64,000 nt of DNA from JARDZU01 sp963730285 (GTDB lineage Bacteria > Actinomycetota > Acidimicrobiia > Spongiisociales > ZC4RG35). The stretch spans positions 87,255 to 151,254 of the forward strand of contig CAVSQY010000014.1 in assembly GCA_963730285.1 (NCBI GenBank), written 5' to 3'. The translations under genes and the position numbers were made by a program. Below, in pieces: positions 42,216 through 51,427 of this stretch. How positions within the stretch are numbered: position 1 is the stretch's first letter; every line of letters starts with the position of its first letter. Under the pieces are notes generated by a model. That model searched no databases. It saw only the letters and a program-made list of their open reading frames with translations, and had not been told where the DNA came from.

Positions 42216-42980
42216 TTAAACCACCTGGACCCAGGCGAGGACCTCGGGCATGCGCCGATGCAGGATGCGGCCCGCCACGAAGAGCGAGATTGCATAGAGG
42301 CCCACACCCCAGAGGATGGACACCAGAGCGGTGATCCACGGGCTCAAGACTTGACCGAAGTCGACGGTGAGAACCACCAGGGAGGCTGGGACCACCAGCA
42401 GCACGCCGATCACGAAGAACGAGACGGTTTGGCTGACGATGGCGAGACATCCCTGTTCGGTGGACTGAGCGAACACGTCGGTGCCCTCACGGGGCAGTCG
42501 AAGCGGGGTGAGCACGGACACCATGTTCCCCACGGCAAGCTGGCAGCCGATCGCTGCGACGGTCAAAGGCGCCACCAGCCAGAGCCAGGTCCAATGACCG
42601 GTGAACCCGGCCAGACCCAGGCTCAAGACCAAGGTCTCCAACGCCAGCCCCGAGGCAACGGCCAGGTTCTTGCCGATGAGGATCTGTCGTGGCCGGGGTG
42701 GCAGGACGAAGAGATAGCTGGCCGCATTGCGCTCCCAGCCAAAGAGGTTCAAGGCGATGGGAAGACCGACGAACAAGACAAGGATCGGAGCCACCAGCGG
42801 CGCCCACTCCCGCTCACGGATGTCGAACATGCCGGTGGCATTCATCACCGCCCCGCCGATGGCCAGCCCGACGAAGATAACCGTGCCCGTCCACACCAGA
42901 CGTTGTCTGGGGTCTCGCACATAGAAGCGAAGCTCTTTTCGCGCCAACGTCGGGATGACTCCCCAGGGCCCGATGGCCAT
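42216..42980 (-). CDS. ABC-2-type exporter permease, second half
   Basis: The 254-residue protein starts with an amphipathic coupling segment (TLARKELRFYVRDPRQRLVW) and has six helices. It begins 4 nt after the stop of the preceding permease. In related actinobacteria one longer permease of about 500 residues carries both halves, the second starting with a KELR.Y.RDPR motif as here, so the two genes may be a split version. With the ATPase upstream they would form a complete exporter. Confidence 0.85.
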   Translation of the reverse strand: MAIGPWGVIPTLARKELRFYVRDPRQRLVWTGTVIFVGLAIGGAVMNATGMFDIREREWAPLVAPILVLFVGLPIALNLFGWERNAASYLFVLPPRPRQILIGKNLAVASGLALETLVLSLGLAGFTGHWTWLWLVAPLTVAAIGCQLAVGNMVSVLTPLRLPREGTDVFAQSTEQGCLAIVSQTVSFFVIGVLLVVPASLVVLTVDFGQVLSPWITALVSILWGVGLYAISLFVAGRILHRRMPEVLAWVQVV

Positions 42981-42984
42981 TCCT

Positions 42985-43818
42985 TCACGGCCGCCCCGCG
43001 AGGGCTTTGCCGCGCTGCTCCGGAGTGGTCATCATCCAATTGAGCAGGCGTCGCCACAGGTAGGCGAATGCGATGAGCCCGGCCACAGCCACGGCCAGGG
43101 AGAGGAAGGCCGATGCGTACATCCCGCCCCAGGCCTCCGTTATGGCCCTCTGCAGCCCCACCGGGGGCAACAGGGGCCACCAGGCGCTGATCGGGTTGGA
43201 AGTGACCGCTTGGGCCAGTCCCACGTCGGTCACGGTTTGGCTGAACATTCGGTAGGTGAAGAATGAGCCGCCCGCCAGGCCGAGCACCAGGAAGGTAGCG
43301 ATGTCGCGCCCTCGCCTGGTTCGCAGGATCCCCGAGATCGCAGCGGAGAAGAGTTGGCCTGCCACTGCCAGCAGGATGAGGAAGAGCGCCGAAACGGGGA
43401 GTGCAACCCACCAGGATCTCGCCAGGATCATGGTGTTGGCCACGATCAGCATCAGGGGCACGATGGTCGAAGGAGCAATGAGGCTGGCGGCGGCCAGACC
43501 GGTGATCATCTGATTCGGTGTGACCGGGAGCGTCGCCAACTGCTGAGGATCGAGGTTCTCGTCGAGGGGGAAGATGATCACCGGAAGCGTCACCCAGATC
43601 AGGAAGATGATCAGAGCGGCCCAGGCGAGGTACTCGGGCAGTGCCTCGGGCTTCGTATCGCGGAGGATGACACCGGTGTGATAGTGGTTGGTGGCCAGCC
43701 ACCAACCAATCCAGGTGAGGAGGATGATGGCGACTGGAAGGCCCACCCGACGCTGCCGGTCGGTGCGGAAGCCGTTCCAGGTCAGGCGGGTCTTGAGCCA
43801 GGCTAGGTTTCGTACCAC
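42985..43818 (-). CDS. ABC-2-type exporter permease, first half
   Basis: The 277-residue protein has a basic start (RNLAWLKTRLTWNGFRTDRQ), the motif PLDENLDPQQLATLPVTPNQ in a cytoplasmic loop, typical of putative ABC-exporter permeases, and six helices. It overlaps the ATPase gene by 16 nt and is followed at once by the second permease gene. Function as an exporter is inferred from operon structure; substrate unknown. Confidence 0.85.
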   Translation of the reverse strand: MVRNLAWLKTRLTWNGFRTDRQRRVGLPVAIILLTWIGWWLATNHYHTGVILRDTKPEALPEYLAWAALIIFLIWVTLPVIIFPLDENLDPQQLATLPVTPNQMITGLAAASLIAPSTIVPLMLIVANTMILARSWWVALPVSALFLILLAVAGQLFSAAISGILRTRRGRDIATFLVLGLAGGSFFTYRMFSQTVTDVGLAQAVTSNPISAWWPLLPPVGLQRAITEAWGGMYASAFLSLAVAVAGLIAFAYLWRRLLNWMMTTPEQRGKALAGRP

Positions 43819-44603
43819 GACATGTCCGGTGTCCGCCCACCGACGGCGGCGATGAAGGCGTCCTCGACATTGTCGACACCCATGGTCCGACAGAGGCCCT
43901 CGGGCGTCTCTTCGATGGTCAGCTCACCGTTGACCATGATCCCGATACGAGTGCACAGCTTCTCCACGAGGTGCATCTCGTGGGAGGAGAAGACGATGGT
44001 GGTGCCCCCCTGGGCGGCTCGCTGCAGGAGCCCACGGATCAGGCGAGCGGATACGGCGTCCACACCCTCGAACGGCTCGTCGAGGAAGAGCACGGGTGGC
44101 CGGTGGATGATGGCCGCACCGAGTGCGATCTTCTTACGCATACCACGGGAGTAGTCGCCGACGAGTTTGGTGCTGGCGTCGAGGAGGTCGAGCAGGTCGA
44201 GCAGCTCGGTCCGCCTCTTCACCGCGTCAGGTTTGGCCAACCCGTGCATCGCGGCGGTGAAGTCGAGCAGCTCGGCGCCGGTCAGCCGCTCATAGAGGTT
44301 GAACTCCTCGGGGAGCACGCCAATCCGCGACTTGACTGCGGTTGGGTTTTGCCAGGTGTCGAACTCCCCGATGCCAACCGTGCCCTCGTTCGGTCTGAGC
44401 AGACCGACGATGGTCTTGATGGTCGTGGTCTTCCCGGCACCGTTCTGACCGAGCAGCCCGTAGAACTCCCCGGGCTGTATCGCCAGGTCCACGTGATCCA
44501 CAGCCACGGTCTTACCGAACCTCCGGACCAGGCCACGCGCCCAAACGGCAGGAGGACCGCCGGTTGAACGAGTGACTGCGTCGTCGACTAAAGGCTGGGT
44601 CAC
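43803..44603 (-). CDS. ABC exporter ATPase
   Basis: The 266-residue form starts at GTG 44603, with GATACT 8 nt before it, suggesting a leaderless transcript; an ATG at 44651 is the alternative. It shows Walker A GQNGAGKTT, signature YSRGMRKKIALGAAI, Walker B VLFLDEPFEGVDA and switch His in FSSHEMHLVEKLC, the DrrA/CcmA-type set. It leads an operon with two permease genes and is divergent from dnaX. Confidence 0.9.
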   Translation of the reverse strand: MTQPLVDDAVTRSTGGPPAVWARGLVRRFGKTVAVDHVDLAIQPGEFYGLLGQNGAGKTTTIKTIVGLLRPNEGTVGIGEFDTWQNPTAVKSRIGVLPEEFNLYERLTGAELLDFTAAMHGLAKPDAVKRRTELLDLLDLLDASTKLVGDYSRGMRKKIALGAAIIHRPPVLFLDEPFEGVDAVSARLIRGLLQRAAQGGTTIVFSSHEMHLVEKLCTRIGIMVNGELTIEETPEGLCRTMGVDNVEDAFIAAVGGRTPDMSWYET

Positions 44604-44699
44604 GGGGGCAAGTATCGACGGGATGAGGCGATAACCGAAGAGTTTTGCCATTTTGGCGGCGTCCTCATCTGTCCCACGAGCCAGGTACCGTGGCGGGCA

Positions 44700-46403
44700 G
44701 TGGAGTACCAGGCCCTCTATCGCAAATATCGTCCCCAGACCTTCGATGAAGTGATCGGTCAGGGGCATGTGACCACCACACTCGCCCGGGAGGTCGCCGA
44801 GGGCCGTGTGGCTCATGCCTATCTCTTCACCGGGCCCCGGGGCACGGGGAAGACATCCACCGCCAGGATCCTGGCCAAGTCCTTGAATTGTCTCGATCGC
44901 GCGACTGACGGCTCGCCCTGCAATGTCTGCGAAAGCTGCGTCGCCATAACCGAGGGCTCCTCACTCGACGTGTTGGAGCTCGATGCCGCGTCGCACAACT
45001 CGGTGGACGACATCAGAGACATACGGGTAAGTGTCACGACCGTTGCCTCCTCGGCCACATCGAAGCGCGTCTTCGTGCTCGACGAGGCGCACATGCTCTC
45101 CAAGGCAGCCGGCAATGCCCTGCTCAAGACGTTGGAAGAGCCGCCCGAGCACGTTCACTTCGTGCTGGCGACCACCGAGCCATACAAGCTGCTGGACACC
45201 ATCCGGTCGAGGACCCAGCGATTCGACTTCCATCCGGTGCCGATCGAGGACCTGGCGGCTCACCTCGGGATGGTCGCCGACCGGGAGTCGTATCGATCCG
45301 ACCCGCCGGCGCTCATCGCCATCGCCCGGCATGCCGGTGGATCGGTGCGGGACTCGCTGTCCCTGCTCGAACAAGTTTCAGCGCTCGGCGCGGGCACGGT
45401 CGAAGTGTCGGGGGTACGCCGGGCCTTGGGCCTCGCCGACTCGGAGGCGTTCATGAGGCTGGTCGGTGCTGTCGCCGACCAGGACGCCAAGTCTGCGTTG
45501 GAGCTGGTGGCGGAGCTTTCCTCGGACGGGGTCGACCTGCGACGGTTCGTAGCCGAGTCGGTGGCCTTCTTCCGGGGGGCCTTCCTGGCCCACTATGCGC
45601 CAAACCTGGCGGAGATCGCCGACGAGGCCGCCGACGTTTACGACTCCTGGCGCAAGGCCGCCGAGCTGGTACCGGCGGGCGACGTCCTGCGGGCGGTCGA
45701 CCTCCTTGGGGAGGCGCTGGTCCGCCTTCGCGAGGGACGGGAGGAGCGCCTCATGACCGAGCTGGCGCTGATCAAGCTGACCCGCCCCGAGACCGCCACC
45801 GACATGGAGTCCGTGCTCTCCCGTGTCGAGAGGATCGAGCGTAGGCTCGGCAAACCCGCCCCCGTGCCTCCCATGACAGTGGGCCCGTCCAATGTGGTCG
45901 GCACCGAGAAGGACGTTGTCGAAGCGACGAAACCGGCCGAACCCCAAGTTGAGAAGGGAGACGACTCAGCGTCGGACAAGCCAACAGTGGATAAGGCCCC
46001 GTCGGATGATTCGCCACCTATCGACGTCTCGTTCGAGCAATTGCAGAGAGTCTGGCCGGGGCTGTTCGGGAGTCTCCGTGATGTGCTCGGCGCCCGTCGC
46101 TGGGCGTTCTTTCGGGAGGCGGTCCCTGCCGGAGTGGATGGTGACGTGATCGTCCTCGAGGTAGCACACGACTTCCACTTGCAGTCTCTCCAGGAGGATG
46201 ATGCCGTCTCGGCCATTGTGGCCACTAGGGCCGGCGATCTCCTTGGGGGACCGGTGCGTGTGAGGTTCTCCCTGCGTGATGGCGCCGAGGACGGAGACGA
46301 GCAGCAGATCGATCTCCACCAGCTCGAGGAGCGACCCGCGGCCGAATCGGACCCCACTTCGTTGCTCGCCTCGGAGCTCGGGGCCGAGTTGGTGGAGGAG
46401 TAG
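44700..46403 (+). CDS. dnaX: DNA polymerase III subunit gamma/tau
   Basis: The 567-residue protein has AAA+ clamp-loader features: QALYRKYRPQTFDEVIGQGH, Walker A GPRGTGKTST, zinc Cys cluster in NCLDRATDGSPCNVCESC, Walker B VFVLDEAHML, and the sensor RSRTQRFDFHPV. The region after about residue 370 is the tau-specific part with an acidic linker, and a C-terminal domain that begins around VSFEQLQRVWPGLF. Starts with GTG 44700, probably leaderless. First gene of dnaX-ybaB-recR. Confidence 0.95.
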   Translation: MEYQALYRKYRPQTFDEVIGQGHVTTTLAREVAEGRVAHAYLFTGPRGTGKTSTARILAKSLNCLDRATDGSPCNVCESCVAITEGSSLDVLELDAASHNSVDDIRDIRVSVTTVASSATSKRVFVLDEAHMLSKAAGNALLKTLEEPPEHVHFVLATTEPYKLLDTIRSRTQRFDFHPVPIEDLAAHLGMVADRESYRSDPPALIAIARHAGGSVRDSLSLLEQVSALGAGTVEVSGVRRALGLADSEAFMRLVGAVADQDAKSALELVAELSSDGVDLRRFVAESVAFFRGAFLAHYAPNLAEIADEAADVYDSWRKAAELVPAGDVLRAVDLLGEALVRLREGREERLMTELALIKLTRPETATDMESVLSRVERIERRLGKPAPVPPMTVGPSNVVGTEKDVVEATKPAEPQVEKGDDSASDKPTVDKAPSDDSPPIDVSFEQLQRVWPGLFGSLRDVLGARRWAFFREAVPAGVDGDVIVLEVAHDFHLQSLQEDDAVSAIVATRAGDLLGGPVRVRFSLRDGAEDGDEQQIDLHQLEERPAAESDPTSLLASELGAELVEE

Positions 46404-46476
46404 CCGGACGGTCCCGATCGGCGATGGCTGGAACTCCGATTCTTGTACCCTGGCCCGCACGCGACCCCAGGGACTC

Positions 46477-46800
46477 ATGAACCGACAGCCAGACATGCGC
46501 CAGCTCATGGCTCAAGCACAGAAGATGCAAGAACAGCTGGCATCGGCCCAAAGCGAGCTCGCCGCCAAACACTTCGAGGGGACCGCAGGTGGGGGGATGG
46601 TCAAGGTCGTCGTCAGCGGCGCCCAGGAGCTGGTGGAGATCACCATCTCGCCAGACGTCGTCGACCCCGATGATGTCGAGCTGCTCGAGGATCTGGTGCT
46701 GGCCGCGGTGCGTCAAGCTTTCGAGGCGGCATCCGAGGCTGCCTCCGACCAGCTGGGTGGGCTGACCGGTGGCCTCGATCTCGGTGGTCTGCTCGGTTGA
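46477..46800 (+). CDS. YbaB/EbfC nucleoid-associated protein
   Basis: The 107-residue protein matches YbaB/EbfC: DMRQLMAQAQKMQEQLASAQ, GTAGGGMVKVVVSGAQELVE, ELLEDLVLAAVRQAFEAASE, with a Gly/Leu-rich tail. It binds DNA as a tweezer-like dimer. ATG 46477 lies 73 nt after dnaX. It overlaps recR by 1 nt (TGATG). Confidence 0.93.
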   Translation: MNRQPDMRQLMAQAQKMQEQLASAQSELAAKHFEGTAGGGMVKVVVSGAQELVEITISPDVVDPDDVELLEDLVLAAVRQAFEAASEAASDQLGGLTGGLDLGGLLG

Positions 46801-47393
46801 TGTTCGAGGGGCCGGTTCAGCGTCTCATCGACGAGATGGCCCGTCTCCCGGGCATCGGCCAGAAGACAGCGCAGCGCCTCGCCTTTCACCTTCTGTCGGT
46901 CGAGGAAGTGGATGCAAAACGGTTGGCAGCCGCAATCTCCGACATGCGTGACCAGGTGTCGTTGTGCACCCGCTGTTACAACGTGGCTGCGGGCGAGGAG
47001 TGTGCGATCTGTCGCGACATCCGTCGTGACCACAGCATCGTTTGTGTTGTCGAGCGACCTCAAGACATCGTCGTGGTGGAGAGGACCCAGGAGTTCCGGG
47101 GCCGCTATCACGTGTTGGGGGGCTCACTCTCACCGATCAATGGGATCGGTCCGGGACAGTTGCGCTTCGGGCAGCTGAGAGAGCGCATCGAGCCTGAGGG
47201 GATCGCCGAGTTGATCGCGGCGACAAACCCGACGGTCGAAGGTGATGCCACCGCCATGTATCTCGCCCGGGAGTTCAAGCCCCTTGGTGTCCGCGTGACG
47301 CGCCTCGCCTCCGGCCTACCCGTGGGTGGAGATCTCGACTATGCCGATGAGCTCACCCTCGGGCGCGCCCTGAGCGGCCGTCAGGAGCTGTAG
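46800..47393 (+). CDS. recR: Recombination mediator protein RecR
   Basis: The 197-residue protein has an N-terminal helix-hairpin-helix (LPGIGQKTAQRLAFHLL), a four-Cys zinc finger (LCTRCYNVAAGEECAICRD), a Toprim domain (SIVCVVERPQDIVVVERTQE, YHVLGGSLSPINGIGP) and the final Walker-like region. Works with RecO/RecF in RecA loading. The ATG shares its A with the ybaB stop codon. Confidence 0.96.
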   Translation: MFEGPVQRLIDEMARLPGIGQKTAQRLAFHLLSVEEVDAKRLAAAISDMRDQVSLCTRCYNVAAGEECAICRDIRRDHSIVCVVERPQDIVVVERTQEFRGRYHVLGGSLSPINGIGPGQLRFGQLRERIEPEGIAELIAATNPTVEGDATAMYLAREFKPLGVRVTRLASGLPVGGDLDYADELTLGRALSGRQEL

Positions 47394-47495
47394 ACGGGCC
47401 CTTCGATTGGCGCCGACGTTGATCGCTGCGCTCGACATGACTCGGACCGCTCCATGTAGCCTTCGAAAGCGTCCCGAAGGGACAAAAGGAGGAGC

Positions 47496-48611
47496 ATGGA
47501 AAGACGAGAATTTCTCAGCCTTGCCGCTAAAGGCGCCTTCGGCGCTGCGGCATTGGCAGCGTGCAGCAGTGGTGACCCCAACCTCGACGAGGCTTTGCAG
47601 GACAACAGCCTGCCAACTGTCGACTGGGAGTTGCCAACTAGCTGGCCGGTCGCATTGGACACGATCTATGGAGGAGCGGAGCGCTTTGCCGAGCGGGTGA
47701 CGGCGCTCACCGGGGGCAAGTTCACCATCACCGCCAAACCCGGCGGTGAGGTGGTCCCGGCCCTCGAAATCCTGCAATCGGTCCAAAACGGGACGATCGA
47801 CGCCGGTCACACGGCCTCGTACTACTACGTAGGGCTGGCCCAGCTCAACGCATTTGGCACAGCCCTCCCCTTCGGCCTGACTGCGCGTCAAAACGATGCC
47901 TGGCTCTTCGAGGGTGGCGGGCTCGACATGATGCAGCAGGTCTATGCCGAGCGGTTCAACGCCATCCAATTCCCAGCGGGCAACACCGGGGTCCAAATGG
48001 GTGGATGGTTCCGCAAGGAGATCAACTCCCTCGCCGACCTGCAAGGGCTCAGGATGCGAATCCCGGGCCTGGGTGGAGCGGTGATGGAGAAGCTCGGGGT
48101 CTTGGTCCAGGTCATACCTGGCGGTGAGATCTTCCAGGCACTCCAAACCGGCGCCGTTGACGCTGCCGAATGGGTCGGTCCATATGACGATCAAAAGCTC
48201 GACCTGCAGTCGGTTTCCGACTTCTACTACTACCCGGGGTGGTGGGAGCCAGGCCCAACGCTGGAGGTCCAGATCTCGTTGGACAGCTGGAACGGGCTGC
48301 CGGAGGAGTATCAGGAAGTGATCAAGACAGCGGCATACGAGGCGAACACCACGATGCTCGCCAAATATGACGCGCTCAACCCTGGTGCTCTGCGAGAGAT
48401 CCTGGCGAATTCGGACATAACACTTCTTCCGTTCCCGGACGATGTGTTAACTGCTGCAGAAGAAGCTGCGTTCTCGCTATATGACGACAATGCAGCCGCG
48501 GACGAGGACTTTGCCTCCATTTTCGAGGGTTGGAAGGCGTTCCGGTCCGACATCCAGGAGTGGCATGGCGTGGCCGAGAAGGCCATGAACAATTACCAGA
48601 GCCAATTCTGA
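47496..48611 (+). CDS. dctP: TRAP transporter substrate-binding protein (TakP-like)
   Basis: The 371-residue protein has a twin-arginine signal with lipobox (MERREFLSLAAKGAFGAAAL then AACSS, Cys23), and the TRAP DctP fold: EILQSVQNGTIDAGHTASYYYVGL is close to TakP (2-oxoacid binders), as is QMGGWFRKEINSLADLQGLR, MRIPGLGGAVMEKLGVLVQV. AAAAGGAGG 5 nt upstream is a strong ribosome site. The permease genes converge on it from the right, an odd arrangement for a TRAP operon. Ligand is probably an organic acid. Confidence 0.92.
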   Translation: MERREFLSLAAKGAFGAAALAACSSGDPNLDEALQDNSLPTVDWELPTSWPVALDTIYGGAERFAERVTALTGGKFTITAKPGGEVVPALEILQSVQNGTIDAGHTASYYYVGLAQLNAFGTALPFGLTARQNDAWLFEGGGLDMMQQVYAERFNAIQFPAGNTGVQMGGWFRKEINSLADLQGLRMRIPGLGGAVMEKLGVLVQVIPGGEIFQALQTGAVDAAEWVGPYDDQKLDLQSVSDFYYYPGWWEPGPTLEVQISLDSWNGLPEEYQEVIKTAAYEANTTMLAKYDALNPGALREILANSDITLLPFPDDVLTAAEEAAFSLYDDNAAADEDFASIFEGWKAFRSDIQEWHGVAEKAMNNYQSQF

Positions 48612-48627
48612 AGTCACGTCAGTAAGC

Positions 48628-48657
48628 GAAACGGCCCGCCAATTGGCGGGCCGTTTC
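48628..48657. terminator. Bidirectional terminator between dctP and dctM
   Basis: GAAACGGCCCGCC (48628-48640) and GGCGGGCCGTTTC (48645-48657) pair perfectly around AATT. The A-rich and T-rich edges on both sides suit transcription from either direction, so it ends both dctP (plus) and dctM (minus). Confidence 0.9.
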
Positions 48658-48678
48658 TTCGTGCCAAGAGCTCCTCCG

Positions 48679-50058
48679 TCACATGTGCACAAGGTGAAGC
48701 AAGGCATCGACCGGGGCCTCACGAAGGCCGAACTGCTCGACCAGCCAGGTGACGGTCTGCGGAAACAGCATCACGAGGACCAATCCGAAGCTCTGCAGGG
48801 CCATGAAGGGAAGAGCGCCGCGATGGATCTCTGATGTCTTCACCTCGGGCGGTGCCACCGACTGGAGGTAGAAAAGGGAGAAGCCCACCGGTGGGGAGAT
48901 GAACGCCATGTTGAGGTTGATGGCCATCATCACCGAGAACCAAACCAGGTCGATGTTCAGGGCTATAGCGGCCGGGACGAACAAAGGCATGACGATGAAG
49001 GAGATCTCCAGGAACTCGAGGTTGATCCCGAGCAGGAAGACGATGATGTTGGCGGCGATGATGAATCCCCACTTGTCACCCGGGATGGATAGCAGCCAGT
49101 TGGTGATCAGATCCTGACCACCAAGTTGCTGGAAGACCAGTGCGAAGAAGCTGGAGGCGAACAGGATCTGTAGGACCAGTGAGGTGATATTGGATGTGCT
49201 CCTCGCCGCATCCAGGATCATCCGCCAGTTGTACGTGCGATATGCGAGCGCCAGGACAACGGCTCCAATGGCACCCACCGCGCCGGCTTCGGAGGCGGTG
49301 GCTATGCCGAAGAAGATCGAGCCGAGGACGGCGAAGATGAGGAAGAGGGGCGGGACGACGACCTTCATCGCTTCCACTGCCAATTGGCGTCCGGACATGG
49401 TTCGCTCCGACTTGGGTATCGCGGGAGCAATCCCCGGCTTGATGTAGGCGATGACCACCACGTAGATGGCGAAAATGGCGGCGAGCATGACCCCTGGTAT
49501 CAGGGCGCCGGCAAACAACTCACCGACGGAGACCGGGATGAACTGAGCCAGGACGATCAGCACGAGGCTGGGCGGGATCAATTGGGCGAGCGTCCCGGAA
49601 GCCACGATGACACCGGCGGCGAGCTTGTGGTCGTAGTTGTACTTGACCATCACCGGGAGGGAGAGGATCCCCATGACGATCACAGTGGCTGCGACGACAC
49701 CGGTGGCGGCGGCCAGAAGCGTCCCCACGATCACCACCGCGACTGCCATGCCGCCGCGGAGTGGTCCCATGAGGAAGCCGATGGTTGTGAGGAGTTTCTC
49801 GGCAAGACCCGATTTCTCGAACACCGCCCCCATGAAGACGAAGAAGGGGATGGCCAGGAACAACTGGTTGGCGACGGCGTCCGCGAACCACTTGTTGAAC
49901 ATGCCGCTGAGGATTTGGATCCGCAGGTCGCCGAACACCAGGCCTATGGCGAAGAAGACCACCGCAGTCCCGGCGAAGGAGAAGGCGACCGGGTACCCCG
50001 ACAGGATGATCACCATGAAAACAGCGAACATGATGATGGCAAGAATCTCGGTATTCAT
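48679..50058 (-). CDS. dctM: TRAP transporter large permease
   Basis: The 459-residue protein has the DctM layout of about twelve helices, with SGYPVAFSFAGTAVVFFAIG near the start, AIPFFVFMGAVFEKSGLAEK, the GTLAQLIPPSLVLIVLA motif and MMAINLNMAFISPPVGFSLF near the end. The 4-nt overlap with dctQ places it second in the operon. It imports the ligand bound by DctP using a sodium gradient. Ends 22 nt from the shared terminator. Confidence 0.95.
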   Translation of the reverse strand: MNTEILAIIMFAVFMVIILSGYPVAFSFAGTAVVFFAIGLVFGDLRIQILSGMFNKWFADAVANQLFLAIPFFVFMGAVFEKSGLAEKLLTTIGFLMGPLRGGMAVAVVIVGTLLAAATGVVAATVIVMGILSLPVMVKYNYDHKLAAGVIVASGTLAQLIPPSLVLIVLAQFIPVSVGELFAGALIPGVMLAAIFAIYVVVIAYIKPGIAPAIPKSERTMSGRQLAVEAMKVVVPPLFLIFAVLGSIFFGIATASEAGAVGAIGAVVLALAYRTYNWRMILDAARSTSNITSLVLQILFASSFFALVFQQLGGQDLITNWLLSIPGDKWGFIIAANIIVFLLGINLEFLEISFIVMPLFVPAAIALNIDLVWFSVMMAINLNMAFISPPVGFSLFYLQSVAPPEVKTSEIHRGALPFMALQSFGLVLVMLFPQTVTWLVEQFGLREAPVDALLHLVHM

Positions 50059-50663
50059 TCGACCCGGATTGGCTTGTCCGGCAGCTCATAACCGACTTCG
50101 GTCATAGCGGCCCGCTCGGTGAGGATGGCGTACAGCTTGATCATCTCGGACAAGGACTGAATCAACAAGAGCACGAAGGCGACCGCGATCATGGTCTTGA
50201 TCGGAGCTCGCGGGAGACCTGATGGGTCGGGCGATTGCTCGTTGAGGCGCCAGGAGGTCATCACCTGCGGGACCGAGATCCAGATGCCCATGATCACAAA
50301 CGGAAGGAGGGCGACGATGTGCCCGAAGAAGTCGATCTTTGCCTTGGTCTTTGGGGATTGGCCAGCGAACCAGAAGTCGACCCGGACGTTGATCTGGTGC
50401 TTGAGGATGTAGCCGAACCCGAGAAGGAAGATGAGGGAGTACAGGTACCACTGGGCTTCGATCATCCCGTTGTTGGTCAGTCGGGCGCCTACGAACCTGC
50501 TGATGTAGCGGAGCAGAACGTTGACGAACCCGACCGCCACTGTGGCGATAACCGCCCACTTCGAGAGTGTCCCGGTCTTCTCGGAGAGAGTGTCGGCCCA
50601 CTGCTGATAGCCGAGCAGCACTCGAAAGATCGGGCCAATGTCCTTCCGCTGCACGTCGGCCAT
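50055..50663 (-). CDS. dctQ: TRAP transporter small permease
   Basis: The 202-residue protein has four membrane helices typical of DctQ: WAVIATVAVGFVNVLLRYIS, EAQWYLYSLIFLLGFGYILK, HQINVRVDFWFAGQSPKTKA and the last helix FVLLLIQSLSEMIKLYAIL. It starts at ATG 50663 and leads the dctQ-dctM operon. The convergence with dctP places this operon's promoter in the 98-nt gap before the HAD gene. Confidence 0.93.
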   Translation of the reverse strand: MADVQRKDIGPIFRVLLGYQQWADTLSEKTGTLSKWAVIATVAVGFVNVLLRYISRFVGARLTNNGMIEAQWYLYSLIFLLGFGYILKHQINVRVDFWFAGQSPKTKAKIDFFGHIVALLPFVIMGIWISVPQVMTSWRLNEQSPDPSGLPRAPIKTMIAVAFVLLLIQSLSEMIKLYAILTERAAMTEVGYELPDKPIRVE

Positions 50664-50749
50664 GACTACCTCTTCCGTGTCTGCGACGGCACCCTAACCC
50701 ACGGGCACTTGGCGATGTGCGATCGTGGGCGGGGATTTCCTTCCGCCCG

Positions 50750-50761
50750 TATCCTGGGATG
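50750..50761 (+). promoter_or_regulatory. Promoter -10 of leaderless HAD-MoxR operon
   Basis: TATCCT (50750-50755) is followed by 6 nt and the GTG at 50762, so the first transcribed nucleotide would be at or very near the start codon. No clear -35 box is visible. Confidence 0.5.
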
Positions 50762-51427
50762 GTGCAAAGAAGCCACATCGTGTGGGATTGGAACGGGACC
50801 CTTCTCGATGATCTCGAGATCGTCGTCGAGTCCGTGAACGTCGGTCTTGCTTCTCATGACATGCCGGGCATCGACCCGGATATCTATAGGGAGCACTTCA
50901 CGAGACCGGTGCGGTCCTTTTACGACGGGCTGTTCGGCAGGAGCGTCACCGACGATGAGTGGAAATCATTGAACGAGCTCTATCACCGCGAGTATGGGGT
51001 CAGGGCGCGAACTGCCCCTCTCACGCTGGATTCGGAGATCGCTCTGAGCCGGGTGCGCGATTTGGGATGGACTCAGTCGCTGCTTTCGATGTCGGCCAAT
51101 GACTTCCTCAACGACATGGTCGACCACCACGACCTCGGTCGTTGGTTTGTCCGTGTCGACGGAGTCGCGTGGCCCGATGGCGGTCACAAGGCGACGCATC
51201 TCAGGTCTCATCTCGACTCTATGGGCGTCGAGGGTGGTAGGGCGGTGGTGATCGGAGACACACCTGATGATGCGGTGGCTGCGACCGAGACCGGGTCCGG
51301 GGCCGTGCTCTATGACGGGGGGTCCCATCGCCTCGACCTGTTGCTGGCCCATGGAGCGCCAGTCGCCTCGACATTGGTGGAGGCGGTGGAGTTGGCCTCT
51401 CGGCCTTCGACTTGGGTTCCGACATGA
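50762..51427 (+). CDS. HAD-family hydrolase
   Basis: The 221-residue protein has the HAD motifs: VWDWNGTLLDDLEIV (note Trp between the Asp, as in phosphoglycolate-like phosphatases), LLSMSANDFLNDMV (motif II Ser), GGHKATHLRSHL (Lys) and AVVIGDTPDDAVAATETGSG (final Asp). Start GTG 50762 or ATG 50759; the promoter favours the first. It begins an operon of DUF4129, MoxR and DUF58 genes, joined by a 4-nt overlap. Substrate unknown. Confidence 0.87.
   Translation: MQRSHIVWDWNGTLLDDLEIVVESVNVGLASHDMPGIDPDIYREHFTRPVRSFYDGLFGRSVTDDEWKSLNELYHREYGVRARTAPLTLDSEIALSRVRDLGWTQSLLSMSANDFLNDMVDHHDLGRWFVRVDGVAWPDGGHKATHLRSHLDSMGVEGGRAVVIGDTPDDAVAATETGSGAVLYDGGSHRLDLLLAHGAPVASTLVEAVELASRPSTWVPT

Noticed and set aside
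41250..43043. 597-codon plus-strand frame, unusually long
   Set aside because: Overlaps the flavodoxin-like and permease genes on the other strand; low-complexity composition with no recognisable domain.
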